Assembly: GCA_024640955.1 (NCBI GenBank)
Contig: JAHEDZ010000042.1
Span: 75,130-121,334, forward strand
Origin: Oceanospirillaceae bacterium
Lineage (GTDB): Bacteria; Pseudomonadota; Gammaproteobacteria; Pseudomonadales; Balneatricaceae
DNA length: 46,205 nucleotides
Reading direction: 5' to 3'
Part shown: one piece after another, positions 17,815-26,128 of the stretch
Layout: every line of letters starts with the position of its first letter
Numbering within the stretch: the first letter of the stretch is position 1
The notes under the pieces: generated by a model
The model's database searches: none
What the model saw: only the letters and a program-made list of their open reading frames with translations
What the model was told of the DNA's origin: nothing
Made by a program: the position numbers and the translations under genes

Positions 17815-19215
17815 TTAAAACTCCTCAGGTGGAATCTGATAATCGCGCGCTAGATTTTCGAAGCGCGTGAACTTACCAATAAAGGCGAGACGGGTCGTAC
17901 CTATAGGCCCGTTACGCTGCTTACCGATAATGATCTCAGCCACCCCTTTTTCAGGCGAGTCTTCGTTGTAGACCTCATCACGGTAGATAAACATGATGAC
18001 GTCTGCGTCCTGTTCTATGGCTCCGGATTCCCTCAAGTCAGAGTTAACCGGGCGCTTGTTGGGGCGCTGCTCCAGCGAGCGGTTCAGCTGCGACAGTGCG
18101 ATAACCGGGCACTCCATCTCCTTTGCGATCGCCTTAAGCGAGCGGGAGATCTCGGAGATCTCATTGGTACGTGATTCAACCTTACCCGTTTTAATCTGCA
18201 TCAGCTGTAGGTAGTCGACCATGATCATTGAGAGGGGGCCATGCTCACGCACAATACGGCGCGCACGGGTACGCATCTCATTGGGACTAATACCCGCCTG
18301 ATCATCGATAAAGAGCGGCTTATTCTTCAACATATTGACCGCTGCGGTGAGCTTAGGCCAATCATCATCTTCGAGCTGACCGTTACGCACCTTAGTCTGA
18401 TTGATACGCCCCAGCGATGAGAGCATACGCGTTACCAACTGCGCCGCAGGCATCTCCAAACTGAACACCAACACCGGCTTACTACTCGCCATCAGGGCGT
18501 TTTCAACCAGGTTCATAGCGAAGGTGGTCTTACCCATAGAGGGCCGTGCTGCAACGATAATCAGGTCGGACTTCTGCATACCGCCGGTCGCTTCATCGAG
18601 GTCGTCAAAGCCCGTGGTGACACCGGTAAGCGAGTCAGAGTTGCCAAAGAGCTCATCAATGCGCTCAACCGCCTCTTTAAGCAGTGGGTTTACCCCCTGC
18701 GGGCCACCTTGGTTAGGACGGTCTTCAGCGATCTGAAAGATTTTACTTTCGGCCTCGTTGAGAATCTCCTCTGCACCGCGACCCTCAGGGAAGAAGGCGG
18801 AGTCATTGATCTCATTCGAGACCGAGATCATCTGCCGCAACAGCGCGCGATCACGCACGATCTCAGAGTAGGCGCGAATGTTTGAGGCGCTTGGCGTGTT
18901 GCTAGCAAGATCTACGAGATACTCTAGACCACCGCAGGCCTCTAACTCGCCAGTTCGGTCGAGCTCTTCGGAGAGAGTTACCACATCGATTGGTCGACCC
19001 AGATCGATAAGTTTCTGCATCGTGCGGAAAATATTACGGTGGTTGCCGCTGTAGAAGTGCGAATCCACAACGATCTCTGAGACCACGTCCCAGGCGTTGT
19101 TATCCAGCATCATGCCACCCAGTACGGATTGCTCCGCCTCCATCGAGTGCGGGGGTACCTTGGCGCGCTCTACTTCGCGGTCGTAATCAGCTCTTTCCAC
19201 GCGTAACTTACTCAA
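17815..19215 (-). CDS. dnaB: Replicative DNA helicase DnaB
   Basis: DnaB is the hexameric 5'-3' helicase at the replication fork. The 466 residues match the usual length. The N-terminal primase-interacting helical domain starts PPHSMEAEQSVLGGMMLDN. The RecA-like domain has the Walker A AARPSMGKTTFAMN (K229, T230), VFSLEMPAAQL, the Walker B region MIMVDYLQLM and the QLNRSLEQRP/RESGAIEQDAD motifs. No intein interrupts it. It lies downstream of rpsF-rpsR-rplI, the common gammaproteobacterial order, but a strong terminator at 19269-19293 separates it from rplI. Confidence 0.98.
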   Translation of the reverse strand: MSKLRVERADYDREVERAKVPPHSMEAEQSVLGGMMLDNNAWDVVSEIVVDSHFYSGNHRNIFRTMQKLIDLGRPIDVVTLSEELDRTGELEACGGLEYLVDLASNTPSASNIRAYSEIVRDRALLRQMISVSNEINDSAFFPEGRGAEEILNEAESKIFQIAEDRPNQGGPQGVNPLLKEAVERIDELFGNSDSLTGVTTGFDDLDEATGGMQKSDLIIVAARPSMGKTTFAMNLVENALMASSKPVLVFSLEMPAAQLVTRMLSSLGRINQTKVRNGQLEDDDWPKLTAAVNMLKNKPLFIDDQAGISPNEMRTRARRIVREHGPLSMIMVDYLQLMQIKTGKVESRTNEISEISRSLKAIAKEMECPVIALSQLNRSLEQRPNKRPVNSDLRESGAIEQDADVIMFIYRDEVYNEDSPEKGVAEIIIGKQRNGPIGTTRLAFIGKFTRFENLARDYQIPPEEF

Positions 19216-19268
19216 TTAAATACAGTTTTATCTCGGCCTTTTCGCCGCCATCGACTATACCACAGGCG

Positions 19269-19293
19269 AAAAAAAACCGCGCCAGGCGCGGTT
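19269..19293 (-). terminator. Intrinsic terminator after rplI
   Basis: On the minus strand the palindrome AACCGCGCC/GGCGCGGTT runs into eight T residues. It lies 20 bp after the rplI stop and should end most rpsF-operon transcripts before dnaB. Confidence 0.9.
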
Positions 19294-19312
19294 CTTTCAA
19301 AGCAAGAAACTC

Positions 19313-19759
19313 TTACTCTGCTTCAACAGTCAGAGTAACAGTTGCTGTAACTTCTGCGTGCAGCTGAACGTCAACTTCGAACTGACCAGTTGTACGAATG
19401 ACACCGTTTGGCAGACGAACTTCTGACTTCTCAACTTCTGTACCAGCAGCAGTAATCGCATCAGCGATGTCCTTGCCACCGATAGAGCCGAACAGTTTAC
19501 CTTCGTCACCAGCGTTGGCAGCGATAGTAATTGCCAGGCCTTCCAGAGCTTCAGCGCGAGCTGTTGCAGACGCCAGCTTGTCAGCTGCATCTTTTTCCAG
19601 TTCTGCGCGACGCTCTTCGAAGCGAGCCATGTTTGCTTCAGTTGCAGAAACTGCTTTGCCCTGCGGGATCAGGTAGTTACGGCCGAAACCAGCCTTAACG
19701 TTAACCTTATCACCCAGACCACCCAGTTTACCGATCTTCTCGAGGAGGATAACTTCCAT
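19313..19759 (-). CDS. rplI: 50S ribosomal protein L9
   Basis: L9 binds 23S rRNA at the base of the L1 stalk. The 148 residues are the expected length. The N-terminal signature is [32 protein letters not shown], followed by the long alanine- and glutamate-rich connecting helix (about 41-75) and the C-terminal domain with GKLFGSIG. It is the last gene of the rpsF-rpsR-rplI operon. A 90-bp gap with two palindromes separates it from rpsR. Confidence 0.98.
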   Translation of the reverse strand: MEVILLEKIGKLGGLGDKVNVKAGFGRNYLIPQGKAVSATEANMARFEERRAELEKDAADKLASATARAEALEGLAITIAANAGDEGKLFGSIGGKDIADAITAAGTEVEKSEVRLPNGVIRTTGQFEVDVQLHAEVTATVTLTVEAE

Positions 19760-19779
19760 CTCTCAAAACCTCATTTAGG

Positions 19780-19797
19780 CTGCAGGTATACCTGCAG
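19780..19797. other. Perfect 18-bp palindrome in the rpsR-rplI gap
   Basis: CTGCAGGTATACCTGCAG is fully self-complementary and lies 20 bp upstream of the rplI start. In RNA it could form a short hairpin close to the ribosome binding site, or in DNA serve as a dyad site. No T-run follows. Confidence 0.5.
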
Positions 19798-19818
19798 TAA
19801 ATACTCATGTTTCACTCA

Positions 19819-19839
19819 AAGCGCGATCAGATCGCGCTT
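19819..19839. other. 10-bp-stem hairpin after rpsR
   Basis: AAGCGCGATC and GATCGCGCTT are perfect arms around a single A, 10 bp after the rpsR stop. It is GC-rich and could stabilise the rpsF-rpsR 3' end or partially attenuate transcription into rplI. The T-tract is too weak for a clear terminator. Confidence 0.5.
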
Positions 19840-19849
19840 ATAAGCAGTC

Positions 19850-20080
19850 TTACAGATCGTGACCGTCTGTGTACGGCAGCAGCGCTACGTAACGTGCGCG
19901 CTTGATCGCAGTTGCTAGCTGACGCTGGTACTTAGCTTTAGTACCAGTGATACGGCTAGGAACGATCTTGCCAGTTTCAGTGATGTAACCTTTCAGTACA
20001 TCCAGGTCTTTGTAATCGATCTCAGTAACGCCTTCTGCAGTGAAACGGCAGAACTTACGACGACGGAAAAAACGTGCCAT
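19850..20080 (-). CDS. rpsR: 30S ribosomal protein S18
   Basis: S18 forms a dimer with S6 on the platform of the 30S subunit. The 76 residues start [13 protein letters not shown] and contain the conserved [16 protein letters not shown] and [16 protein letters not shown]. An AGGAG lies about 10 bases before the ATG. It follows rpsF by 22 bp. No priB gene intervenes, unlike in E. coli. Confidence 0.98.
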   Translation of the reverse strand: MARFFRRRKFCRFTAEGVTEIDYKDLDVLKGYITETGKIVPSRITGTKAKYQRQLATAIKRARYVALLPYTDGHDL

Positions 20081-20102
20081 CTGATCTATCTCCTAATCTT
20101 AA

Positions 20103-20513
20103 TTACTCTTCAGAAGCTGGTGCTTCAGACTTTTCAGCCTGAGGTGCTGGCTTCTCACTGCGATCGTCACGGCGTGGCTTGCGCTCTTCGCGTGCTTCAG
20201 CAGCTTTGATTGGAGATGGCTCAGTGATCGCTTCTTTAGTGCGAAGAACCATGTTACGCAGAACGGCATCGTTGTAGCGGAACAGGTTTTCGATCTCGTC
20301 CATCACAGCCTGAGTAGCTTCCACGTTCATCAGAACGTAGTGTGCTTTGTGAACGTTGTTGATTGGGTATGCCAGGTGGCGACGACCCCAGTCTTCCAGA
20401 CGGTGGATCTTACCGTTATCGCCTTCAATCAGGGCAGTGTAACGTTCGATCATCGCTGGAACCTGCTCGCTCTGGTTCGGGTGAACCAGGAACAGTACTT
20501 CGTAGTGACGCAT
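20103..20513 (-). CDS. rpsF: 30S ribosomal protein S6
   Basis: S6 partners S18 in the 30S platform. The 136 residues begin [19 protein letters not shown] and include [27 protein letters not shown]. After about residue 100 a charged, low-complexity tail rich in E, R, K and P follows ([16 protein letters not shown]), longer than a minimal S6. AAGGAG precedes the ATG by 5 bases. It opens the operon under the promoter at 20616-20643. Confidence 0.98.
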   Translation of the reverse strand: MRHYEVLFLVHPNQSEQVPAMIERYTALIEGDNGKIHRLEDWGRRHLAYPINNVHKAHYVLMNVEATQAVMDEIENLFRYNDAVLRNMVLRTKEAITEPSPIKAAEAREERKPRRDDRSEKPAPQAEKSEAPASEE

Positions 20514-20563
20514 TGTAGCTCCTTACGGTTTTGCAGCCTCCGAGGTATCTATTTTCCAGCACC
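20514..20563 (-). promoter_or_regulatory. Probable S6:S18-binding leader of rpsF
   Basis: The mRNA just before the rpsF start reads CUCGGAGGCUGCAAAA followed by CCGUAAGGAG, closely resembling from memory the E. coli rpsF leader where a CCG-containing hairpin binds the S6:S18 dimer. The ribosome binding site lies within the motif, so binding would block translation. Assignment is by resemblance, not by covariance analysis. Confidence 0.5.
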
Positions 20564-20615
20564 TTTTGAACTGGAAACCCCGAAAGCAAGGAGGTTGATA
20601 TAAAAAGGAGGCGTA

Positions 20616-20643
20616 ATTATAGAGAGATTGTTTAAAAAAACAA
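20616..20643 (-). promoter_or_regulatory. Sigma-70 promoter of the rpsF operon
   Basis: On the minus strand TTGTTT (20643-20638) and a consensus TATAAT (20621-20616) are separated by 16 bp. It lies just after the osmC-like stop codon and about 100 bp before rpsF. Confidence 0.75.
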
Positions 20644-20648
20644 CAGCT

Positions 20649-21053
20649 TTAGGCTTCGTGTATCTCTACGCTGTGGGTGATTTCAACGCCGCCACCCTCA
20701 AGCATCTTCGATACAGAGCAGTACTGCTCCGCCGAAAGCTTAGCCGCGCGCTCTACCGCTGAAGGTTTGAGGTTACGCCCTGTTACTTTGAAGATTAAAT
20801 GTATCTTAGTGAAGACTGCTGGCACAGCATCGGCGCGCTCTGCATCAATAATGGCGACGCAGTCCGTTACATCCTGGCGGCTCTTCTTCAGCATGCTCAT
20901 TACGTCGACACTGGCACAGCCACCCAATCCAACTAGGATGTACTCCATAGGACGCGGACCCTGCTCAAGGTCGCGGTCGATTACTGCTTCAAACTTGGAA
21001 TCGGTGGTCGCTTTGAAGCGCTCATCGCCGTCCCATTTAACCTCTACGTGCAT
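20649..21053 (-). CDS. OsmC-family peroxiredoxin-like protein (YhfA type)
   Basis: This 134-residue protein has the OsmC fold signature with two redox cysteines, C46 in GLGGCASVD and C112 in EQYCSVSK. The arginine- and glutamate-bearing N-terminal beta segment is short, as in the YhfA subgroup. Members reduce organic hydroperoxides, but the YhfA branch is poorly characterised. It lies 36 bp downstream of trpC on the same strand. In pseudomonads a related gene follows trpC-crp; here no crp intervenes. Confidence 0.85.
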   Translation of the reverse strand: MHVEVKWDGDERFKATTDSKFEAVIDRDLEQGPRPMEYILVGLGGCASVDVMSMLKKSRQDVTDCVAIIDAERADAVPAVFTKIHLIFKVTGRNLKPSAVERAAKLSAEQYCSVSKMLEGGGVEITHSVEIHEA

Positions 21054-21089
21054 TTATCTCTTCCTTAAATCTCTTGCTCGCTCTCGAGC

Positions 21090-21899
21090 TTATCCAAACA
21101 GCTCGGCTAATCTTTGGCCTGGGTCCTCAGCGCGCATAAAGGCTTCACCCACCAAGAAAGCATTCACCTGGTTCTGACGCATTAGCGCTACATCACTCTG
21201 CGCCAAAATTCCGCTTTCAGTTACAACCAGGTAGTCATCGGGGATACGCGCTAGTAGATCTAGAGTGGTTTGAAGTGTTACTTCAAAATTGTGCAGGTTA
21301 CGGTTGTTGATACCAAGCAGGCGATTGCCCAAGGGCAGAGTGCGCTCCAGCTCCTCACCGTCATGCACCTCTATTAGCACATCCATGCCCAACTCTTGAG
21401 CCAACCCGTTTAGGTCAGCCATCTGTTGATCCTCCAGGCAAGCGGCTATCAGCAGAATACAGTCAGCACCGATCGCGCGTGCTTCGTAGACTTGATAGGG
21501 ATCTACAATAAAATCCTTGCGAATAACTGGAAGTGAGCAGGCTGCTCGCGCCTGCTGCAAGTAGGTTTCATGCCCTTGGAAAAAATCGGCATCGGTCAGA
21601 ATAGAGAGACAGCTCGCACCACCTTTCTCGTACGAGGCAGCAATCTCTGCTGGATGGAAGGGGTCACGTAACACACCTTTGCTTGGACTCGCCTTCTTGA
21701 TCTCGGCAATAACGCCAGCATGGCCTGCTGCGATATTGGTCTCTAGCGAGTGAACAAAGCCGCGAGGGTCGGTTTCACTGCCTTTCTGCGATTCGATCTG
21801 CTGCTTGAACTGATCAACGCTGACTGAGGGGCTGCGCTCGGCAATCTCTTCAAACTTACGCTTAACGATGCGCTCAAGTACAGTTGGGATCTTGGCCAT
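21090..21899 (-). CDS. trpC: Indole-3-glycerol phosphate synthase (TrpC)
   Basis: TrpC closes the indole ring from CdRP in tryptophan synthesis. The 269 residues begin [15 protein letters not shown] and carry the barrel motifs [39 protein letters not shown] and VTESGI. It is monofunctional, with no fused TrpF. The ATG overlaps the trpD stop as TGATG, which decides this start over a GTG one codon upstream. The overlap implies translational coupling with trpD. Confidence 0.97.
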   Translation of the reverse strand: MAKIPTVLERIVKRKFEEIAERSPSVSVDQFKQQIESQKGSETDPRGFVHSLETNIAAGHAGVIAEIKKASPSKGVLRDPFHPAEIAASYEKGGASCLSILTDADFFQGHETYLQQARAACSLPVIRKDFIVDPYQVYEARAIGADCILLIAACLEDQQMADLNGLAQELGMDVLIEVHDGEELERTLPLGNRLLGINNRNLHNFEVTLQTTLDLLARIPDDYLVVTESGILAQSDVALMRQNQVNAFLVGEAFMRAEDPGQRLAELFG

Positions 21900-22930
21900 C
21901 ACTTCGCTCCAGCTGCAAAGCTCTGCGAGAAGCTCGCAAGCTCATCCATTTTAGCTTTGGCCGCACCGCTCGCAATCACCTCTAGCGCCTTGGCTACGGC
22001 ACCTTCGAGAGTGTCGTAGATATCCGCCGCATAGAGCGCAGCACCAGCATTGAGTGCAATCATGTCGGCCGCTTTGGGGTTCTCGCCACTGAAGGCTGCA
22101 CGGATAACTTCTAGCGACTCGCTTGAATCAGCCACCTGAAGGCCTTCCAACGTCTGCGCTTCCAGGCCAGCCGTTTGAGCGGTAATGTCATATTCAGCGA
22201 TCATGCCGTCTCTGAGCTCCGCCACGTGGGTTGTAGCTGCCAGACTGATCTCATCCAGACCGTCCTCAGAATGAACCACCAGCGCATGCTTGGCACCGAG
22301 TTCCAGTAGCGCCTCGGCCATCGGCCAGCAAAGCTCTTTATCAAACACGCCGAGCAGATAGTGCTTAGCTCCAGCCGGGTTAGTCAGAGGACCGAGAACG
22401 TTGAAGAGCGTACGCATGCCCATCTCACGACGCGGGCCAATGGCGTGTTTCATCGCACTGTGATGTTGGGGTGCAAACATAAAACCAACGCCCACCTCAT
22501 CGATACAGCGTGCAACCTGCTCTGCATTAAGCCCTAGGAATATGCCTGCCTCCTCAAGCAGATCCGCAGCACCGGATTTCGAGCTCACAGAACGGTTACC
22601 GTGCTTTGCTACGGTACCACCGGCCGCTGCCACTACAAAAGAAGCTGCGCTGGATACGTTGAACAAGTTTGAACCATCACCACCTGTACCCACGATATCA
22701 ACCGCGTTATCAGTAGAGAGTTTGACGCCAATCGCCAGCTCGCGCATAACCTGCGCAGCAGCGGTAATCTCGTCGACTGACTCTCCTTTTATACGCATAG
22801 CGGTGAGGAATGCGCCGATCTGCGAATCCGTGGCCTGACCAGTCATAATCTGCATCATCACGGCATGCATCTCGTCGCGGCTCAGATGTTCACCCGCGAC
22901 GGCGTGCGCCAGCGCCTGTTTGATATCCAT
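21899..22930 (-). CDS. trpD: Anthranilate phosphoribosyltransferase (TrpD)
   Basis: TrpD transfers phosphoribosyl from PRPP to anthranilate. The 343 residues include [22 protein letters not shown] (the PRPP-binding glycine loop), [21 protein letters not shown] and VLGPLTNPA. It is stand-alone, not fused to TrpG. An AAGGAAC lies before the start. Genes trpE and trpG, which would supply anthranilate and often lie upstream, are not in this window; the upstream neighbour is gph. Confidence 0.97.
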   Translation of the reverse strand: MDIKQALAHAVAGEHLSRDEMHAVMMQIMTGQATDSQIGAFLTAMRIKGESVDEITAAAQVMRELAIGVKLSTDNAVDIVGTGGDGSNLFNVSSAASFVVAAAGGTVAKHGNRSVSSKSGAADLLEEAGIFLGLNAEQVARCIDEVGVGFMFAPQHHSAMKHAIGPRREMGMRTLFNVLGPLTNPAGAKHYLLGVFDKELCWPMAEALLELGAKHALVVHSEDGLDEISLAATTHVAELRDGMIAEYDITAQTAGLEAQTLEGLQVADSSESLEVIRAAFSGENPKAADMIALNAGAALYAADIYDTLEGAVAKALEVIASGAAKAKMDELASFSQSFAAGAK

Positions 22931-22991
22931 GGTTGTTCCTTCAATCTTATCCCTGCGGAGCTTGTAACTGCTCCAAAATTTGTCTGCGCAG

Positions 22992-23014
22992 AGTGCCTGA
23001 AGCGCTCAGGCACT
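22992..23014. other. Hairpin between gph and trpD
   Basis: AGTGCCTGA and TCAGGCACT form a perfect 9-bp stem with a 5-nt loop, 10 bp after the gph stop. On the minus strand no immediate T-run follows (a TTTT lies about 14 nt later), so it is a weak terminator or an attenuator ahead of trpD. Confidence 0.5.
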
Positions 23015-23024
23015 TCAAGTAACC

Positions 23025-23753
23025 TCAGTGCGCGCTTGGTTGCTGCTCAGGCCCTTCACCCTCGTCAGGCAGATCCGCTACCAGCGTAAGATCAAGCTGA
23101 TCTAGGCGATCAACTAACAGATCGGGCTCAGAATCCGCAATATTCTCACCGTGGTTGTAACCGTAGGTGACTGCGGCAACCTTGCAGTCCGCAGCCCGCC
23201 CCGCCTGTACATCATTCTTTGAGTCGCCAATGATCCAGCAGGCCTGAGGCTCTGCATCGAGTTGTTCAATTACGTGCAACAGCGGCGCCGGATCAGGTTT
23301 CTTCTGCGCCAGGCTGTCGCCGCCCACAACAAAATGGAAGTAACGTGATAGACGCAGTGACTTCAGCAGCGCTTTGGTAAATAGCATCGGCTTATTGGTG
23401 ACAACCGCCAGCGGCACCTTCTGCTGTGTCCACTTCTCTAGCGCCGTTTCAACGCCAGGGTAGATCTGTGCGAAGCGGCCGTTCGACTTAGCATAGGCCT
23501 TAAGAAAAGCGAGATAGGCTGCTTCATACAGCTCGCCCTCTGTGTGGCAGGGCTGTGGATCCATGGAGTCCGACAGCGCGCGAGCGACCAGCATCGACGC
23601 ACCATTCCCCACCCAGTCACGCACCTTCGCTTCACCCGCCGCAGGGCGATCGAGCGAAGCCAGCATCTGATCGACTGCAACAGCGAGGTCCGGCACGGAG
23701 TCTACCAGCGTGCCATCGAGGTCCAGCATGATGAGCTGAGGCAACTGCGCCAT
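23025..23753 (-). CDS. gph: Phosphoglycolate phosphatase (Gph)
   Basis: This HAD hydrolase removes phosphate from 2-phosphoglycolate. The 242 residues have motif I LDLDGTLVDSVPDL (D11, D13), VVTNKP for motif II, KKPDPAPL for motif III and IIGDSKNDVQAGRAAD for motif IV. The C-terminal tail EGEGPEQQPSAH is variable. It follows rpe by 3 bp, the conserved gammaproteobacterial rpe-gph pairing, which supports Gph over other HAD phosphatases. Confidence 0.93.
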   Translation of the reverse strand: MAQLPQLIMLDLDGTLVDSVPDLAVAVDQMLASLDRPAAGEAKVRDWVGNGASMLVARALSDSMDPQPCHTEGELYEAAYLAFLKAYAKSNGRFAQIYPGVETALEKWTQQKVPLAVVTNKPMLFTKALLKSLRLSRYFHFVVGGDSLAQKKPDPAPLLHVIEQLDAEPQACWIIGDSKNDVQAGRAADCKVAAVTYGYNHGENIADSEPDLLVDRLDQLDLTLVADLPDEGEGPEQQPSAH

Positions 23754-23756
23754 CTG

Positions 23757-24425
23757 TTAAACCCCCGCCAGTTCGGCGCGCATCTGATCGATCGTCGCTT
23801 TGTAGTCATCCGTGTTGAAAATTGCTGAGCCGGCAACAAAGGTATCGGCTCCTGCAGCAGCGATCTCAGCGATGTTATTGATACCTACACCGCCATCGAT
23901 CTCCAGGCGAATATCCAGGCCCGACCCATCGATGAGCTTGCGGGCTTCGCGCAACTTATCCAGCGTACCGGGAATAAACTTCTGGCCACCAAAGCCCGGG
24001 TTTACGGACATCAACAGAATCATATCGACCTTGTCCATCACGTGATCAAGGTAGTGCAGTGGCGTCGCTGGATTGAACACCAGACCTGACTTACAGCCGC
24101 CATCGCGCACCATCTGCAATGAGCGATCGATATGCTCTGAAGCTTCGGGATGGAATGTGATGTAGCTGGCACCTGCTTCGATAAAGTCACCGATAATACG
24201 ATCAACCGGTTTCACCATCAGGTGCACATCAATCGGTGCAGTAATGCCGTGCTTGCGCAGCGCTTTGCAGACCATTGGGCCAATTGTGAGATTGGGCACG
24301 TAGTGGTTGTCCATCACGTCGAAGTGAACAATATCAGCGCCTGCATCTAACACCGCATTTACTTCGTCTCCCAAACGGGCAAAGTCTGCTGAGAGAATCG
24401 ACGGTGCAATCTTGTAATCAGCCAT
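23757..24425 (-). CDS. rpe: Ribulose-phosphate 3-epimerase (Rpe)
   Basis: Rpe interconverts ribulose-5-phosphate and xylulose-5-phosphate in the pentose phosphate pathway. The 222 residues show [54 protein letters not shown] and LEIDGGV, giving the metal ligands and barrel phosphate site. It heads the rpe-gph unit. A TACAAT -10-like box lies at 24456-24461 on the minus strand. Confidence 0.98.
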   Translation of the reverse strand: MADYKIAPSILSADFARLGDEVNAVLDAGADIVHFDVMDNHYVPNLTIGPMVCKALRKHGITAPIDVHLMVKPVDRIIGDFIEAGASYITFHPEASEHIDRSLQMVRDGGCKSGLVFNPATPLHYLDHVMDKVDMILLMSVNPGFGGQKFIPGTLDKLREARKLIDGSGLDIRLEIDGGVGINNIAEIAAAGADTFVAGSAIFNTDDYKATIDQMRAELAGV

Positions 24426-24455
24426 TTCCAGATCCTTAGCGTTAAATCGGGCGCT

Positions 24456-24482
24456 ATTGTACCCTGCAGTTTTCCAGAAAAC
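24456..24482 (-). promoter_or_regulatory. Candidate rpe promoter with dyad
   Basis: On the minus strand TACAAT (24461-24456) lies about 30 bp before the rpe start. A dyad GTTTTCCAGAAAAC (24469-24482) covers the upstream part of the spacer and the poor -35 region. A repressor site is possible but unproven. Confidence 0.3.
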
Positions 24483-24515
24483 AGCCGATAACCCTATTTC
24501 AACGGGAGATGCTGA

Positions 24516-24626
24516 ATGCGCCGGATACTGACACTACTACTCTGCTGCTGGATACCGCCCCTGATGGCTGGCATCAGCACCTCTGCGCCTGCACCACTGG
24601 ACTACCGCGCACAACTCAGTGATTGA
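24516..24626 (+). CDS. Small ORF with signal-peptide-like N-terminus (36 aa)
   Basis: A GGGAG precedes an ATG that opens a 36-residue frame beginning [19 protein letters not shown]. This has the basic n-region and hydrophobic core of an exported protein, followed by a short polar tail ending RAQLSD. It sits divergent to rpe and convergent to djlA. It may be a small secreted or membrane peptide, or the 5' remnant of a larger exported protein. I recognise no family. Confidence 0.35.
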   Translation: MRRILTLLLCCWIPPLMAGISTSAPAPLDYRAQLSD

Positions 24627-24644
24627 ATTCGAACAACAGAGGTC

Positions 24645-25436
24645 CTAATCCCGGACCTTGCGAATCAGATCGTATGCCGCCTGAATCTCCTGCGTCTTCT
24701 CCTTCGCAATCTGCATCATCTCTTCCGGCAACCCTTTGGATACTAGTTTGTCGGGATGATGCTGCGACATCAGTTTGCGCCAGGCGCGTTTAACTTCGCC
24801 ATCGGAAGCGCTGTCACTGACACCCAGCACTCCATAGGCTTGGCTAATCTGCGCCGCGGTTGGCGCGCTCCCCTGACCTTGATGGAAGGCACGCTCGGCC
24901 TGCATACGTGCAAGTAGTGCTTCGATCTGATCGGCGGGAAGTCCGAGCTTAGTGCAGACTTCGGTGATCACCTGGCGCTCAGGCGCACTAATCTCACCAT
25001 CGGCCAGCGCAGCTTGCAGCTGGATTTCGAGGAAGATCAGACGCAGGTTTGATTGATATTTGAACAACGTAGTGAGCGGCTGCAGGATGGGGTCAAGATC
25101 GAGATCTGCATCCTTACCTTCAGTGAAGTACTTGATCGCCTCGCGACGCTTCTCTTCATTCAGGCGCATCTGCCCCATGATCGCGCGCGCAAAATCGATC
25201 TCATTTTCGGTCACCTGACCATCAGCTTTCGCGATGCGCCCCATCACCGTGAAGGTCGCTTTAAAGAATATCTGCTGTGGTGCTACGGTGACGGCTTTGC
25301 GGAAGATACGCTCCACCGTGAAGCCAAGAATTCCGCCAAAAATTAACCCAGGGAAGCCACCAGAGAAGAGGCCGATCGCCGCACCCAGCAGGATACCGGT
25401 GCGAAATTTATAGAGGTCAGCGCCAATTGATTGCAT
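24645..25436 (-). CDS. djlA: DnaJ-like co-chaperone DjlA
   Basis: DjlA is a membrane-anchored J-domain protein. The 263 residues have one N-terminal glycine-rich membrane segment (about 13-40, GAAIGLFSGGFPGLIFGGILGF), a TerB-like helical domain (about 55-190, GRIAKADGQVTENE and AALADGEISAPER) and a C-terminal J domain with the essential HPD in SQHHPDKLV. Its ATG overlaps the murU stop by one base, so it is the third gene of an amgK-murU-djlA unit. Confidence 0.95.
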   Translation of the reverse strand: MQSIGADLYKFRTGILLGAAIGLFSGGFPGLIFGGILGFTVERIFRKAVTVAPQQIFFKATFTVMGRIAKADGQVTENEIDFARAIMGQMRLNEEKRREAIKYFTEGKDADLDLDPILQPLTTLFKYQSNLRLIFLEIQLQAALADGEISAPERQVITEVCTKLGLPADQIEALLARMQAERAFHQGQGSAPTAAQISQAYGVLGVSDSASDGEVKRAWRKLMSQHHPDKLVSKGLPEEMMQIAKEKTQEIQAAYDLIRKVRD

Positions 25437-26128
25437 CAGTTGCGATCCTTATGCGAGAGAAAACGTTCCACCTGCTCCAAACGCTCAGGCGTACCTACAT
25501 CATTCCAGTATCCGCTGAGAATTTCACCTCGAGCGCGATCTTCATCGATCAGCTTTCGCAGCAGCGGAGCAAGCGGCTTCGGCCGATCAAGTACGAAATG
25601 AGCAAAGAGAGAGGGACGCAGCAGACTTATACCGGCGAATGTAAAGCGTAAACCTGTATCAGGACTCAAACGACCATCAACGCTCAGATGAAAGTCACCC
25701 TCAGGGTGCCAGGCTGGATTTGCAACTAACCAGAGCCGAGCGTCAACCGATTGGGGCAGGCTTAGGTCAAAACTGGCGTACTCCACATCGGTAAAAACAT
25801 CCCCATTGACCAGCAAAAAGGGTTCATCACCCTCAGCTGCAAGCCAAGGCAGCGCTTTACGCACTCCACCCGCCGTCTCCAGCGGCTCATCTTCAGCTGA
25901 GTAGACTAGTTCAACACCCAGGCTATCACCCTCACCGAGCGCCTCTTCGATCTGTTCACCGAGCCAAGCGTGATTAACGATAATTTGGGTGATGCCGACG
26001 CGTCTGAGGTTAGCGATTTGATGCTCTATCAAGCTGCGCCCACCCACTTTTAATAGCGGTTTGGGAGTTTTCAGCGTCAGCGGCCGCAGGCGAGTGCCAA
26101 GACCTGCAGCGAGAATCATTGCGCGCAT
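25436..26128 (-). CDS. murU: N-acetylmuramate alpha-1-phosphate uridylyltransferase (MurU)
   Basis: MurU makes UDP-MurNAc from MurNAc-1-phosphate in the cell-wall recycling bypass that skips MurA and MurB. The 230 residues carry the nucleotidyltransferase motif LAAGLGTRLRPLT, then TPKPLLKVGG and LVNGDVFTDV with the metal-binding aspartate. Its start overlaps the amgK stop by one base. The amgK-murU pairing next to lptD is the Pseudomonas arrangement and is what fixes this assignment over generic NTP transferases. Confidence 0.93.
   Translation of the reverse strand: MRAMILAAGLGTRLRPLTLKTPKPLLKVGGRSLIEHQIANLRRVGITQIIVNHAWLGEQIEEALGEGDSLGVELVYSAEDEPLETAGGVRKALPWLAAEGDEPFLLVNGDVFTDVEYASFDLSLPQSVDARLWLVANPAWHPEGDFHLSVDGRLSPDTGLRFTFAGISLLRPSLFAHFVLDRPKPLAPLLRKLIDEDRARGEILSGYWNDVGTPERLEQVERFLSHKDRN

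Noticed and set aside
24640-24658. AGGTCC/GGACCT hairpin at the djlA stop
   Set aside because: A 6-bp stem without T-run on either strand, overlapping the djlA coding end; too weak to list as a terminator.
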